The notes under the pieces were generated by a model. That model was not told the DNA's origin. It made no database searches and saw only the letters and a list, made by a program, of their open reading frames with translations. Positions 45,502-54,681 of a DNA stretch of 64,000 bases are shown in pieces (position 1 is the stretch's first letter; every line of letters starts with the position of its first letter). Both the position numbers and the translations under genes were made by a program. The stretch comes from Pseudomonadota bacterium (lineage in GTDB: Bacteria > Pseudomonadota > Gammaproteobacteria > Burkholderiales > Burkholderiaceae_C), in the NCBI GenBank assembly GCA_029779845.1, contig JAKOZT010000032.1:1-64000 (forward strand), written 5' to 3'.

Positions 45502-46313
45502 TGAGCATCGACGTGCGTTCGCTGCAGGCGCTGAAGTACACGGCCGGCACCGACCCCAAGGCGGCGATCAAGGAGACCGCCAAGCAGTTCGAGGCGCTGT
45601 TCATGCAGCAGCTGATGAAGAGCATGCGCGATGCGAATCTGGCCGGCGGCATGCTCGACAACGAAGGCTCCAAGCTCGGCACCGAGATGCTCGACACGCA
45701 GTTCGCCACCAAGATGACCGGGCTGCCGGGCGGGCTGTCGGACATCATCGCCAGGCAGCTGGAGCGGCAGATGAGCGGGGCGCAGCCGGCGATTCCGGGC
45801 AGTACCGAAACGTCCGCGTCGAGCAGCCGCAAGACCACCCCCGACCAGGCCGGCTTCGTCAGCCGGCACAGCGACGCGGCGCGCGCCGCCGAGGCCGCCA
45901 GCGGCATCCCGGCGGCGTTCATGATCGCCCAGGCCGCGCACGAAACCGGCTGGGGCAGGCGCGAGATCCGCAACGCCGACGGCAGTTCGTCGAACAACCT
46001 GTTCGGCATCAAGGCCGGCGCGAGCTGGAAGGGCCCGGTCGCCGAGGTCACCACCACCGAATACGTCAACGGCGAAGCGCGCAAGGTGACGGCCAAGTTC
46101 CGCGCCTACGCGAGCGCCGCCGAATCCTTCGCCGACTACGCGAAGCTGATGACCACCAGCCCGCGCTACACCGGGGTCGTCGCCAACGCGAGCAGCGCGC
46201 AAGGCTTCGCGCAAGGCCTGCAGAACGCCGGCTACGCCACCGACCCGGCCTATGCCGACAAGCTGGCGCGCACCATCAACACCACGCTGCGGCTGCAGCG
46301 GGCCATGAGCTGA
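45501..46313 (+). CDS. flgJ: Flagellar rod assembly protein/muramidase FlgJ
   Basis: A 270-residue two-domain protein: an N-terminal rod-scaffold domain (ETAKQFEALFMQQLMKSMRD) and a C-terminal glucosaminidase domain (IPAAFMIAQAAHETGWGRRE, with the catalytic glutamate in HETGWG; SNNLFGIKAGASWKGPVAEV). It opens the peptidoglycan for the rod. The start overlaps flgI (TGATG); the track begins in a false upstream frame. Confidence 0.95.
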   Translation: MSIDVRSLQALKYTAGTDPKAAIKETAKQFEALFMQQLMKSMRDANLAGGMLDNEGSKLGTEMLDTQFATKMTGLPGGLSDIIARQLERQMSGAQPAIPGSTETSASSSRKTTPDQAGFVSRHSDAARAAEAASGIPAAFMIAQAAHETGWGRREIRNADGSSSNNLFGIKAGASWKGPVAEVTTTEYVNGEARKVTAKFRAYASAAESFADYAKLMTTSPRYTGVVANASSAQGFAQGLQNAGYATDPAYADKLARTINTTLRLQRAMS

Positions 46314-46326
46314 GGGAATCGAGGAC

Positions 46327-48318
46327 ATGGGCGCTTCCGCACTGATGTCGCTGGGCATGCGCGCGATGAGCGCGAACTACGCCGCGCTGCAGGCCGTCGG
46401 CCACAACATCGCCAACGCCAACACCGTGGGCTACTCGCGCCAGAGCGTGGTGCTGGAGACCAACGGCGGGCAGTTCACCGGCGCGGGCTTCTTCGGCAAG
46501 GGCGTCAACGTCGCCACGGTGCAGCGCGAGCACAGCGACTTCCTCACCCGCGAGGCGGCCACCACCAAGGCGGTGGCCGCCGCCGACGAGGCGCGCAGCA
46601 GCCAGCTGACGCAGCTGGAGAAGGTGTTCCCGCTCGGCGAGTCGGGCCTGGGCTATGCCGCCACGCAGATGTTCAACGCGCTGGTCGACGTGGCCAACAA
46701 GCCCTCGGACACCTCGTCGCGCCAGGTGGTGCTGGCGCGCGCCGGCGAGTTCGCGAGCAAGATCAAGACCGCCGGCGAGCAGCTCGACACGCTGCAGCGC
46801 GGCGTCAGCGAGGAGCTGAAGGCCAACATCACGCAGGTCAACATGCTGGCCGCGCGCGTGGCCGAGCTGAACCAGAAGATCGCCTCGGCCAAGGGTTCGG
46901 GCCAGACGCCCAACGACCTGCTCGACCAGCGCGACCAGACCATCAGCGAGATCAGCCAGTACATCCAGGTGACCACCGTCGACGCGGGCGACGGCAGCAC
47001 CAGCCTGTTCATCGGCGGCGGCCAGAAGCTGGTGCTGGGCAACCAGGCCACCACGCTGGTGGCGGTGGCCGACCCCTACGACGTCTCCAAGCTGCAGCTG
47101 GGCGTCAACGACGGCGGCTCGCTGCGCATGCTGCCGCAGGGGCAGGTGAGCGGCGGCGCGATCGCCGGGCTGCTGCGCTTCCAGAACGAAGACCTGGCGA
47201 CCGCGCGCAACCAGCTCGGCCAGTTCGCCGCCGCGGTGGCCGGCGCCATCAACGAGCAGCAGGCGCTCGGCCTGGACGGCAGCCAGCCGCCCGGCAGCGG
47301 CGCGCCGCTGCTGGCCGTCGGCGCGCCGCGCGTGCTGCCGGCCGGCAGCAACAGCAGTGGCAGCACGGGCGTCTCGATCAGCGTCGCGGTGCCGAGCGAA
47401 CTGCAGGCGAGCGACTACGAACTGGTGGCCGACCCCGCGCTGCCGGCCGGCAGCTACACGCTGACGCGGCTGTCGGACGGCCTGTCGCAGACCGTCACCG
47501 ACGGCCAGGTGGTCGACGGCATGCTGATCGGCATCGGCACGCCCGCGCCGGCCGCCAACGACCGCTTCCTGCTGCAGCCGGTGGCGGCGGCGGCGAGCGG
47601 CGCCAAGCTGGCGATGGAGAACACGCGCGGCATCGCGGCGGCCTCGCCGGTGGCGGCGACCTTCGGCGTCGACAACGTCGGCACCGCGTCGGTCTCGGCG
47701 CTCAGCGCGACGGCGGTCGACGCGGCCGCCGCGCCGCTGACCGCGAGCATCGCCTTCACCGACGACAACGGCAGCTACACCTGGGAGCTGCGCGACGCCA
47801 GCAATGCGCTGGTGCGCAGCGGCACCGGCACCTGGACGGCCGGCGAGGCGATCCGCAGCGATGCCTGGACGCCCGCCACGCCGGGGCAGCGCTACGACTG
47901 GTCGCTGGAGCTGTCCGGCGTGCCGCGCAGCGGCGACACGCTGACGGTGGGCAACACGCCCTTCCCGGCCTCCGACAACGGCAACGCGAAGGCGATGATG
48001 GCCTTGCGCGACGCCGGCCTGATCGGCCAGCGCACCTTGACCAGCGGCACCGTGGTGCCCGGCGCCAGCGTCACCGACGCCTACGCCAACCTGCTCGCCG
48101 ACGTGGGCGTGCGGGTGCAGGGCGCGGCGCTGTCGGCCAAGCAGTCGGCCTCGATCGCCGACCAGGCCGAGGCCGATCTGCAATCCAAGGTCGGCGTCAA
48201 CCTCGACGAAGAAGCCGCGCGGCTGATTCAGTTCCAGCAGAGCTACCAGGCCGCGGCCAAGATGCTTCAAGTGGCGCAGTCGCTGTTCGACACGCTCCTG
48301 CAAACCGCCGGCGCCTGA
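46327..48318 (+). CDS. flgK: Hook-filament junction protein FlgK
   Basis: A 663-residue junction protein. The N-terminus includes ALQAVGHNIANANTVGYSRQ and the C-terminus NLDEEAARLIQFQQSYQAAA. It is longer than E. coli FlgK (547), with extra Ala/Gly-rich middle domains (roughly 330-560) that would be surface exposed. GAGGA precedes the ATG. Confidence 0.95.
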   Translation: MGASALMSLGMRAMSANYAALQAVGHNIANANTVGYSRQSVVLETNGGQFTGAGFFGKGVNVATVQREHSDFLTREAATTKAVAAADEARSSQLTQLEKVFPLGESGLGYAATQMFNALVDVANKPSDTSSRQVVLARAGEFASKIKTAGEQLDTLQRGVSEELKANITQVNMLAARVAELNQKIASAKGSGQTPNDLLDQRDQTISEISQYIQVTTVDAGDGSTSLFIGGGQKLVLGNQATTLVAVADPYDVSKLQLGVNDGGSLRMLPQGQVSGGAIAGLLRFQNEDLATARNQLGQFAAAVAGAINEQQALGLDGSQPPGSGAPLLAVGAPRVLPAGSNSSGSTGVSISVAVPSELQASDYELVADPALPAGSYTLTRLSDGLSQTVTDGQVVDGMLIGIGTPAPAANDRFLLQPVAAAASGAKLAMENTRGIAAASPVAATFGVDNVGTASVSALSATAVDAAAAPLTASIAFTDDNGSYTWELRDASNALVRSGTGTWTAGEAIRSDAWTPATPGQRYDWSLELSGVPRSGDTLTVGNTPFPASDNGNAKAMMALRDAGLIGQRTLTSGTVVPGASVTDAYANLLADVGVRVQGAALSAKQSASIADQAEADLQSKVGVNLDEEAARLIQFQQSYQAAAKMLQVAQSLFDTLLQTAGA

Positions 48319-48332
48319 AAAGGAAACACGAC

Positions 48333-49535
48333 ATGAGCCTACGCATCAGCACCTTGCGCCAGACCGAGGCCGGCATCTCCACCTTGCAGAAGCGCCAGGT
48401 CGAGATGGCCGAATCGCAGGAGCGCCTGACCAGCGGCAAGCGCGTGCTCAAGGCGAGCGACGACCCGGCCGCCGCGGCGCGCGCCGAGCGGGCGCTGGCC
48501 GGGGAGATGCGCGCCACGACCAGCCAGCGCGCGGTGGACGCGAGCCGCTCCGCGATGTCGCTGTCGGAAACGGCGATGGGCGATTCGCTCGAACTGCTGC
48601 AGCAGGCGCGCGAGGCGATGGTGGCGGCCGGCAACGCCTCGTACAGCGACCAGGAACGCCAGAACCTGGCCGAGAAGATCAAGGCCATCCGCAACCAGCT
48701 GCTGAGCGTGGCCAACCGCACCGACGGCGCCGGCAGCTACCTCTTCGGCGGCCAGGGCGCGACCACGCAGCCCTTCGTCGACGCGGCCGGCGGCGTGGCC
48801 TACCGCGGCATCAGCGGCGAGCGCCGCACCGAGATGGGCACCGACCTGCCGCTGACCGTCAACGGCGACGGTGTCTTCATGACCGCGCGCAGCGGCAACG
48901 GCGTGTTCAAGACCAGCGCCGATGCGGGCGTGAGCAAGGCCTGGATCGACAACGGCCAGGTCAGCGACCCCGCCGCGCTGACCGGCTCGACCTACACGCT
49001 GCAGTTCGCCGTCTCCGGCGGCAACACCACCTACGCGGTGCTGAAGGACGGCGTGGCGACGGCCGTGACCGCCGCGCCCTACACCTCGGGCCAGGACATC
49101 ACCGTCGACGGCATGACCTTCCGCATCAGCGGCGCGCCGGCCGCGGGCGACAGCTTCACGGTCGAGCCCTCGGCCTCGTCGCTGTCGATCTTCGACGCGC
49201 TCGACCGCGCCGCCGCGCAGCTCGCCACCGGCGGGCGCACCTCGGCGCAGATCGCCCAGGGCAACACCGACGCGCTGCGCGACATCGACCAGGCGATGGC
49301 GCAGATGCAGGGCGCGCGCGCGGTGGCCGGCGAGATGCTCGCGCGCATCGAGGGCGAGACCTCGCGGCTGGCCGACCAGAAGCTCTCGGCGCAGACGGAG
49401 CGCAGCAATGCGGAAGATTTGGACATGACCGAGGCCTTGTCGAAGTTCGCCAACATGCAAACCGGCTACGATGCCGCGCTGAAGTCGTACTCGATGGTGC
49501 AGCGCCTGTCGCTGTTCGATTACGTCAAAGGCTAG
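48333..49535 (+). CDS. flgL: Hook-filament junction protein FlgL
   Basis: A 400-residue flagellin-like junction protein. N-terminus: MSLRISTLRQTEAGISTLQK and EQERLTSGKRVLKASDDPAA-type region (SQERLTSGKRVLKASDDPAA); C-terminus DLDMTEALSKFANMQTGYDA. AAAGGAAAC precedes the ATG. It ends the flg run, and an HDOD gene follows after 18 bases. Confidence 0.95.
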   Translation: MSLRISTLRQTEAGISTLQKRQVEMAESQERLTSGKRVLKASDDPAAAARAERALAGEMRATTSQRAVDASRSAMSLSETAMGDSLELLQQAREAMVAAGNASYSDQERQNLAEKIKAIRNQLLSVANRTDGAGSYLFGGQGATTQPFVDAAGGVAYRGISGERRTEMGTDLPLTVNGDGVFMTARSGNGVFKTSADAGVSKAWIDNGQVSDPAALTGSTYTLQFAVSGGNTTYAVLKDGVATAVTAAPYTSGQDITVDGMTFRISGAPAAGDSFTVEPSASSLSIFDALDRAAAQLATGGRTSAQIAQGNTDALRDIDQAMAQMQGARAVAGEMLARIEGETSRLADQKLSAQTERSNAEDLDMTEALSKFANMQTGYDAALKSYSMVQRLSLFDYVKG

Positions 49536-49553
49536 CGCCAACAGGCCCTTCTC

Positions 49554-50753
49554 ATGCTCGACGTCGCGATCCTCGGCCAGGTGGCCTTCGGCTACTCGCC
49601 CTACATCGCCCGCAACCGCTCGGTCTCGGCGACGCGGCTGACGGTGTTCCCGCTCAGGCCCGACATGGCGCCCGACGCGGCGCAGCTGCTCGAGGCGATC
49701 GCCGGCGTCTGGCCGGCCGGCGGCGCGAAGGTGTCTCTCAACGTCGCGGGCGAATCGCTGCTGCAGGAGCTGATGCAGGCGCAGCCGGCCGGCAACGTGA
49801 TGGTCGAGATCCCGGCCTTCATGGCCTGCGACCCGGCCAACACCGCGGCCATCGTCGCGCTGCGCGCGCACGGCAACGAGCTGCTGCTCAAGGGCCGGCC
49901 GCTCGCGGAGCTGCCGCGCGAGGTGCTGCCCTGCTTCAAGTACTCGATCATCGACCTGGCCGACGACCGCCGCCTCGACGGCACGCAGCCGCCGCCGGGC
50001 GTGACGCGCAGCATCCCGCACCTGCAGGCCGGCGTGCGCACCATCGCCGAGATGGAGCAGGCCTTCGCGCGCGGCGCCGAGGCGGTGCTGGGCTGGCCGA
50101 TCGACGACGTGATCCAGGGCGGCGGCGGCAAGGCCAACGCCGGCCAGGCCGACATGCAGACGATGGTCGAGCTGATCCGCCAGGTCGACGCGGCCGAGCC
50201 GATCGAGAAGCTGGAGAACACGCTCAAGCGCGACCCCTCGCTGGCCTTCAAGCTGATGCGCTACATCAACTCGCCGGCCTTCGGGCTGCGCGTCGAGATC
50301 AGCTCGTTCCGCCACGCCATCATGATGCTGGGCTACAAGCGCCTGAAGCGCTGGCTGGCGCTGCTGCTGGCCACCGCGAGCAAGGACGTCAACATGAAGC
50401 CGGTGATGTTCGCCGCCGTGCGCCGCGGCCTGCTGATGGAAGAGCTCGGCCGCGCCAGCAGCGACGAGGAGATGCGCAGCGAGCTGTTCATCTGCGGCGT
50501 GTTCTCGCTGCTCGACCGCATGTTCCACCAGCCCTTCAGCGACCTGCTCGCGAACATCCCGGTGCCCGACCGCGTCTACCAGGCGCTCGCGAAGGAGACG
50601 GGCCCGTTCCAGCCCTACGTGAACATGGTGCGCGCGATCGAGGCCGGCTCGCTGTTCGACTTCCGCGAAGCCGCCGACGCGCTGATGCTCGGCGTCAGCG
50701 AGGTCAACCGCGCGCAGCTGCGCGCGCTCACCGCGGCATCCCAGCTGGAATGA
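49554..50753 (+). CDS. HDOD-domain protein with degenerate EAL-like N-terminus
   Basis: A 399-residue YuxH-type signalling protein. The first ~170 residues resemble a catalytically dead EAL scaffold (VMVEIPAFMACDPANTAAIV, CFKYSIIDLADDRRLDG), without the E-A-L or metal-binding motifs. The HDOD domain (about 200-390) includes IEKLENTLKRDPSLAFKLMR, YINSPAFGLRVEISSFRHAI and ELFICGVFSLLDRMF. It lies 18 bases after flgL, and its stop overlaps the next kinase (ATGA). Such proteins act as adaptors in c-di-GMP or motility signalling. Confidence 0.88.
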   Translation: MLDVAILGQVAFGYSPYIARNRSVSATRLTVFPLRPDMAPDAAQLLEAIAGVWPAGGAKVSLNVAGESLLQELMQAQPAGNVMVEIPAFMACDPANTAAIVALRAHGNELLLKGRPLAELPREVLPCFKYSIIDLADDRRLDGTQPPPGVTRSIPHLQAGVRTIAEMEQAFARGAEAVLGWPIDDVIQGGGGKANAGQADMQTMVELIRQVDAAEPIEKLENTLKRDPSLAFKLMRYINSPAFGLRVEISSFRHAIMMLGYKRLKRWLALLLATASKDVNMKPVMFAAVRRGLLMEELGRASSDEEMRSELFICGVFSLLDRMFHQPFSDLLANIPVPDRVYQALAKETGPFQPYVNMVRAIEAGSLFDFREAADALMLGVSEVNRAQLRALTAASQLE

Positions 50754-53700
50754 CGGGCATGCCGGCGCACGCGCTGCCGGAGGCCTTGCGCATCGTCTGG
50801 GATGCGCCCTTTCCCGCGCTGCTGGAAGACGAGGGCTTCCGCCTCGTCGACGTCAACGAGGCCTTTCTCGATTTCACGGGCCGCACGCGCGACGAGCTGA
50901 TCGGCCGCGACGCCGTCGAGCTGGAGCCGCCCGAAGACCAGAGCGCCAGCCGCGCCGCGCGCAGTGCCCCGGCCGGCGCGCTGTTCGAGCGCCGCTTGGT
51001 CGACGTGGCCGGCCACGAGCGCTGGTACCGCGCGACGCGCCGGCGTGTCGGCGATGGCCTGCACCTGGTGCTGATGCAGGACTCCAGCGCCGAGCACGCC
51101 GCGCGCGAACGCGCCGACCGCTCGGCGCGCGAACTCGATCACTGGTTCGACCTCAGCACCGTCGGCATGGTGCTGTTCGACGAACGCGGCCTGCTGGTGC
51201 GCAGCAACCCGGCCTTCGAGGCGCTGGTGGGCAGCGTGCCGGTGACGCTGGGCGCGGCCGGCGAGCCGCTGTCCGAACTGCTGTGCTGGCAGGGCGACGC
51301 GGTGCTGAGCGCATTGCGCCCCGGCGCGCCGCCGATCGAGCGCCAGGTGTGGATGCCGCGCGCCGACGCCGCGCCGCTGCGGCTGCGCTCCATCGTGCGC
51401 TGCTACAAGGCGCCGGGCGGCGCGCCGCGCTTCATGGCGGTGGTGGAGGATCGCAGCGTCGAGGAGGAGCGCGACCTCGCGCAGATCCAGATCGGCGCGA
51501 TGATGGACACCGCCGGCGTCGGCCTGGCCACCTTCGCCGAATCGCACGGCTGGGTGCGCCAGCGCCAGTCGGTGGGCAGCGGCGGCGGCTCGCCCTCGGC
51601 CCTGCAGGCGATCGGGCGCGACGTGGTGCTGCCCGACTCCATCCCCGAATACGAGCGGCTGCAGCAGGCGCTGCGCCGGGGCGAGCGCGCCGAGGTGCGC
51701 TACGCGGTGCGCCACCCGGAGCTGGGCCAGCGCTGGCTGCTGACGCGCGTCGAGCCGGCGATGCTGGCCTCGGGCAAGCGCACCACCTCGGTGGTGACGC
51801 TGGACGTCACCGAGCAGGAGCAGGCGCGCTCGCGCAGCGAGGAGCTGCTGCGCGAGATGAGCAGCATCCTGGAGAGCACGGTCACCGGCATCGCGCACCT
51901 GCGCGGCGAGCACCTGGTGCGCTGCAACCACCGCTTCGAGCGCATGCTGGGCCTGCCGGCCGGCGTGGCGGCGGGGCGCTCGCTGGCCGAGCTGTTCGCC
52001 GCCCATCCGCGCGTGCTGGAGATCGCCGGGCAGGCGCAGCGCACGCTCGCGCCCGGCGCGGCGATGGAGGCCGAGTTCGACTTCGCGCCGCCCGGCCACC
52101 CGACGCTGTGGTACGCGCTGTCGGTGCGGCGCGGCGAGGGGCCGGCCGGCGCGGTCGAGCTGATCGCGGTGCTGTCCGACATCACACGGCTGAAACTGCA
52201 GCAGACCGAGCTGGAGCTGGCCGCGCGCGACCGCGAGCTGATGTTCAGCCTCTCGGAGGTGGGCATCGCCGCGGTGCGCGACGGCCGCATCCAGCGCGCC
52301 AACGACGCGCTCGCGCAGCTGGCCGGCTGGCCGGCCGCCGATCTCGCCGGGCTGACGCTGTCGACGCTGTACGCCGACCCGGCCGACTACGCGCGCCGCT
52401 GGCCGCAGCAGGAGCGCGAGCTGGCCGCGCAGGGGCGCTGGAGCGGCGAGCTGCAGCTGCGGCAGCGCGACGGCGCGCTGCTGTGGGTGCAGCTCGGGCT
52501 GCGCCTGGTGCAGCCGGGCGACCTGTCGGCCGGCTTCATCGCCAGCTTCGTCAACGTCGATGCGCGCCATCGCGCCGAGCTGGCGGTGGCGCTGCAGGCC
52601 GAGCGCACGCGCGCCATCCTCGACTCGGTGCTGGTGGGCATCGTCACCGTCGGCGCGAGCGGCATCGAGTGGATGAACCGCTCGGCGCGGCGCATGTTCG
52701 GCGGCGACCTGGCCGACTTCCTGAACCAGCCGATCTCGACGGTGGCCACGCCCGAGCCCGCCCACCCGTTCCGCCGCACGCACTACCTGCAGGAGCTGGC
52801 CGAAGGCCAGGCCGAGACCTTCGAGTGCCGCGTCAAGGCGCGCGACGGGCGCGAGTTCTGGGTGGTCGGCAACGCGGTGGCGACCAGCCGCGAATCGACC
52901 GGGCGCCAGCTCACCTACGCGCTGCTGGACATCGAGCGGCGCCGCCAGGCCGAGGCGCGCATGTCGGAGGCGCAGGCGTCCTTGCAGCGCATCATCGAGG
53001 CCGCGCCGATGGCGATCTCGCTGCACGACGCGCGCACGCTGAAGATCCTGCAGGCCAACCGGGTGGCGGCGCGCAGCGTGCGCCGCGAGCCCGAGCAATT
53101 GATCGGCCTGCTGCCCGAGCAGGTGCTCGATGCGGCGCTGGCCGCGCAGCGCCGCGCCGACATGGAGGCGGCGCTGGCCTCGCGCGAGCTGACGCAGCGC
53201 GAGTACCGCGTCGAGCACGACGGCGCCGCGATGGTGTGGGACGCGCGCTACCTGCCGCTGGCCACCCAGCCCGGCCAGGCGCCCGACCAGCTGCTGCTGG
53301 TGGCCACCGACGTCACCGAGCAGCGCGCCGCGCAGGAGGCTCGCTTCGAGGCGGCGATCGCGCAGCGCGAGATGCTGGTCAAGGAAGTGCACCACCGCAT
53401 CAAGAACAACCTGCAGGGCGTGGCCGGTCTTCTTCAGCAGATCGCCCAGCGCAAGCCCGAGGTGGCCGGCGTGATGTCGGAGGTGATCGGCCAGGTGCAG
53501 GCGATCGCGCAGGTGTACGGGCTGCAGGTCGGCGCCGGCGGGCCGCTGCGCGTGGCCAGCGTGGTGGAGGCGATCGCCGGCTCGGTGCAGCGCACCTTCG
53601 GCCGCACGATCCGCTTCGAGCTCAGCGGCCCGGCGCCGGCGCGCTGGGCGCTGCCGGAGGCCGAGTCGATCCCGATCGCGCTGACCGTCAACGAGCTGCT

Positions 53701-53974
53701 GACCAACGCCGTCAAGCACAGCGCCGGCGCCGAGGTGGGCTGCACGCTGGCGTGCGACGAGCACGGCGTGCTGCTGGCGATCGTCAACGCCGGCCGGCTG
53801 CCCGAGGGCTTCAACCTCGCGCGCGTGCCGGGCGGCGTCTCCGGGCTCGGGCTGGTGCGCGCGCTGCTGCCGCGGCGCAGCGCCACGCTGACCATCGAGC
53901 CGCAGGGCGAGCAGGTGCGCGCCAGCGTGACGCTGTCGCCGCCATGCATCACGCGGCTGGACGACCCCGCATGA
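50750..53974 (+). CDS. Multi-PAS soluble histidine kinase, HisKA_2 type
   Basis: A 1074-residue protein with no clear membrane segment and about seven PAS-like units in a row (e.g. IVWDAPFPALLEDEGFRLVD, WFDLSTVGMVLFDERGLLVR, ILESTVTGIAHLRGEHLVRC, MFSLSEVGIAAVRDGRIQRA, ILDSVLVGIVTVGASGIEWM, IIEAAPMAISLHDARTLKIL). The kinase core is HisKA_2: phospho-acceptor in LVKEVHHRIKNNLQGVAGLL, N box LTVNELLTNAVKHSAG and a compact ATP lid (VSGLGLVRALLPRRSATL). EutW-like kinases of this type pair with ANTAR regulators, and one follows 92 bases later. Start overlaps the HDOD stop. Confidence 0.92.
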   Translation: MTGMPAHALPEALRIVWDAPFPALLEDEGFRLVDVNEAFLDFTGRTRDELIGRDAVELEPPEDQSASRAARSAPAGALFERRLVDVAGHERWYRATRRRVGDGLHLVLMQDSSAEHAARERADRSARELDHWFDLSTVGMVLFDERGLLVRSNPAFEALVGSVPVTLGAAGEPLSELLCWQGDAVLSALRPGAPPIERQVWMPRADAAPLRLRSIVRCYKAPGGAPRFMAVVEDRSVEEERDLAQIQIGAMMDTAGVGLATFAESHGWVRQRQSVGSGGGSPSALQAIGRDVVLPDSIPEYERLQQALRRGERAEVRYAVRHPELGQRWLLTRVEPAMLASGKRTTSVVTLDVTEQEQARSRSEELLREMSSILESTVTGIAHLRGEHLVRCNHRFERMLGLPAGVAAGRSLAELFAAHPRVLEIAGQAQRTLAPGAAMEAEFDFAPPGHPTLWYALSVRRGEGPAGAVELIAVLSDITRLKLQQTELELAARDRELMFSLSEVGIAAVRDGRIQRANDALAQLAGWPAADLAGLTLSTLYADPADYARRWPQQERELAAQGRWSGELQLRQRDGALLWVQLGLRLVQPGDLSAGFIASFVNVDARHRAELAVALQAERTRAILDSVLVGIVTVGASGIEWMNRSARRMFGGDLADFLNQPISTVATPEPAHPFRRTHYLQELAEGQAETFECRVKARDGREFWVVGNAVATSRESTGRQLTYALLDIERRRQAEARMSEAQASLQRIIEAAPMAISLHDARTLKILQANRVAARSVRREPEQLIGLLPEQVLDAALAAQRRADMEAALASRELTQREYRVEHDGAAMVWDARYLPLATQPGQAPDQLLLVATDVTEQRAAQEARFEAAIAQREMLVKEVHHRIKNNLQGVAGLLQQIAQRKPEVAGVMSEVIGQVQAIAQVYGLQVGAGGPLRVASVVEAIAGSVQRTFGRTIRFELSGPAPARWALPEAESIPIALTVNELLTNAVKHSAGAEVGCTLACDEHGVLLAIVNAGRLPEGFNLARVPGGVSGLGLVRALLPRRSATLTIEPQGEQVRASVTLSPPCITRLDDPA

Positions 53975-54066
53975 CGGTGGCCTGACGAGCGCCTGAGGAC
54001 GGCTCATTTCGCGGACAATCCGGGTCGGCTCCGATCAGGAGAGGCAAGAAGCGCAAAGAGGCTTCG

Positions 54067-54675
54067 GTGAACACGACGGGCAAGGGCACGATCCTCGTGG
54101 TGGACGACGACCGGCTGGTGCTGGCCACGCTGGCGCACGGCCTGGCGCAGGCCGGCTACGCCGTGCTCGACGCCGACAACGGCAACGACGCCATCCTGCT
54201 GGCGCACCAGCACCGGCCCGAGCTCGCGCTGCTCGACATCCGCATGGAAGGCATGAGCGGCTTCGACGTGGCCGAGACGCTGCGCGACAAGTACCGCATC
54301 CCCTTCATGTTCCTCTCGGCCTTCTCCGACGACGCCACGGTCGCGCAGGTGAAGGCGCTGGGCGCGGTGGCCTACCTGGTCAAACCGCTGGACATCCGCC
54401 AGATCGTGCCGGCGGTGGAGGCGGCGCTGGCCAACGTCGGCGCGCGCCGCGCCGCGCCGGCGGCATCCGCGCCTGCCGTGGCGCCGGCCCCCGCGCCGGC
54501 GCTGGACCCGACGGTCGCGATGGCCGTCGGCGTGCTGATGCACCGCTATTCGCTGCCGCGCGGCGCGGCGCTGGAGCGCCTGAAGCGCCAGGCCGAGAGC
54601 GAGCAGCGCGCGCTGGCCGAGCAGGCCGAGCGCTTGCTGCAGGCGGTCGAGCTGCTGTCCGATCCGGGGAGCTGA
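54067..54675 (+). CDS. REC-ANTAR response regulator (RNA-binding antiterminator)
   Basis: A 202-residue regulator starting at GTG 54067. Receiver: ILVVDDDRLVLATLAHGLAQ, acceptor Asp57 (ALLDIRMEGMSG), lysine in AYLVKPLDIRQ. After an Ala/Pro linker comes an ANTAR domain: TVAMAVGVLMHRYSLPRGAA then LERLKRQAESEQRALAEQ. ANTAR proteins bind paired RNA hairpins and prevent transcription termination when phosphorylated. The adjacent HisKA_2 kinase is the likely partner. Its RNA targets are not identified here. Confidence 0.88.
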   Translation: MNTTGKGTILVVDDDRLVLATLAHGLAQAGYAVLDADNGNDAILLAHQHRPELALLDIRMEGMSGFDVAETLRDKYRIPFMFLSAFSDDATVAQVKALGAVAYLVKPLDIRQIVPAVEAALANVGARRAAPAASAPAVAPAPAPALDPTVAMAVGVLMHRYSLPRGAALERLKRQAESEQRALAEQAERLLQAVELLSDPGS

Positions 54676-54681
54676 CGGACT

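Noticed and set aside
50615-54007. 1130-residue minus-strand ORF and similar giant ORFs (e.g. 12046-14730, 16265-18694, 56083-59415)
   Set aside because: They lie antisense to genes with clear domains and are rich in Arg, His, Ala, Gly and Gln without motifs, as expected from high-GC shadow frames.
53975-54066. CTCCGATCA as a fifth sigma-28 -10 element before the ANTAR gene
   Set aside because: No acceptable -35 element at the 11-base spacing.
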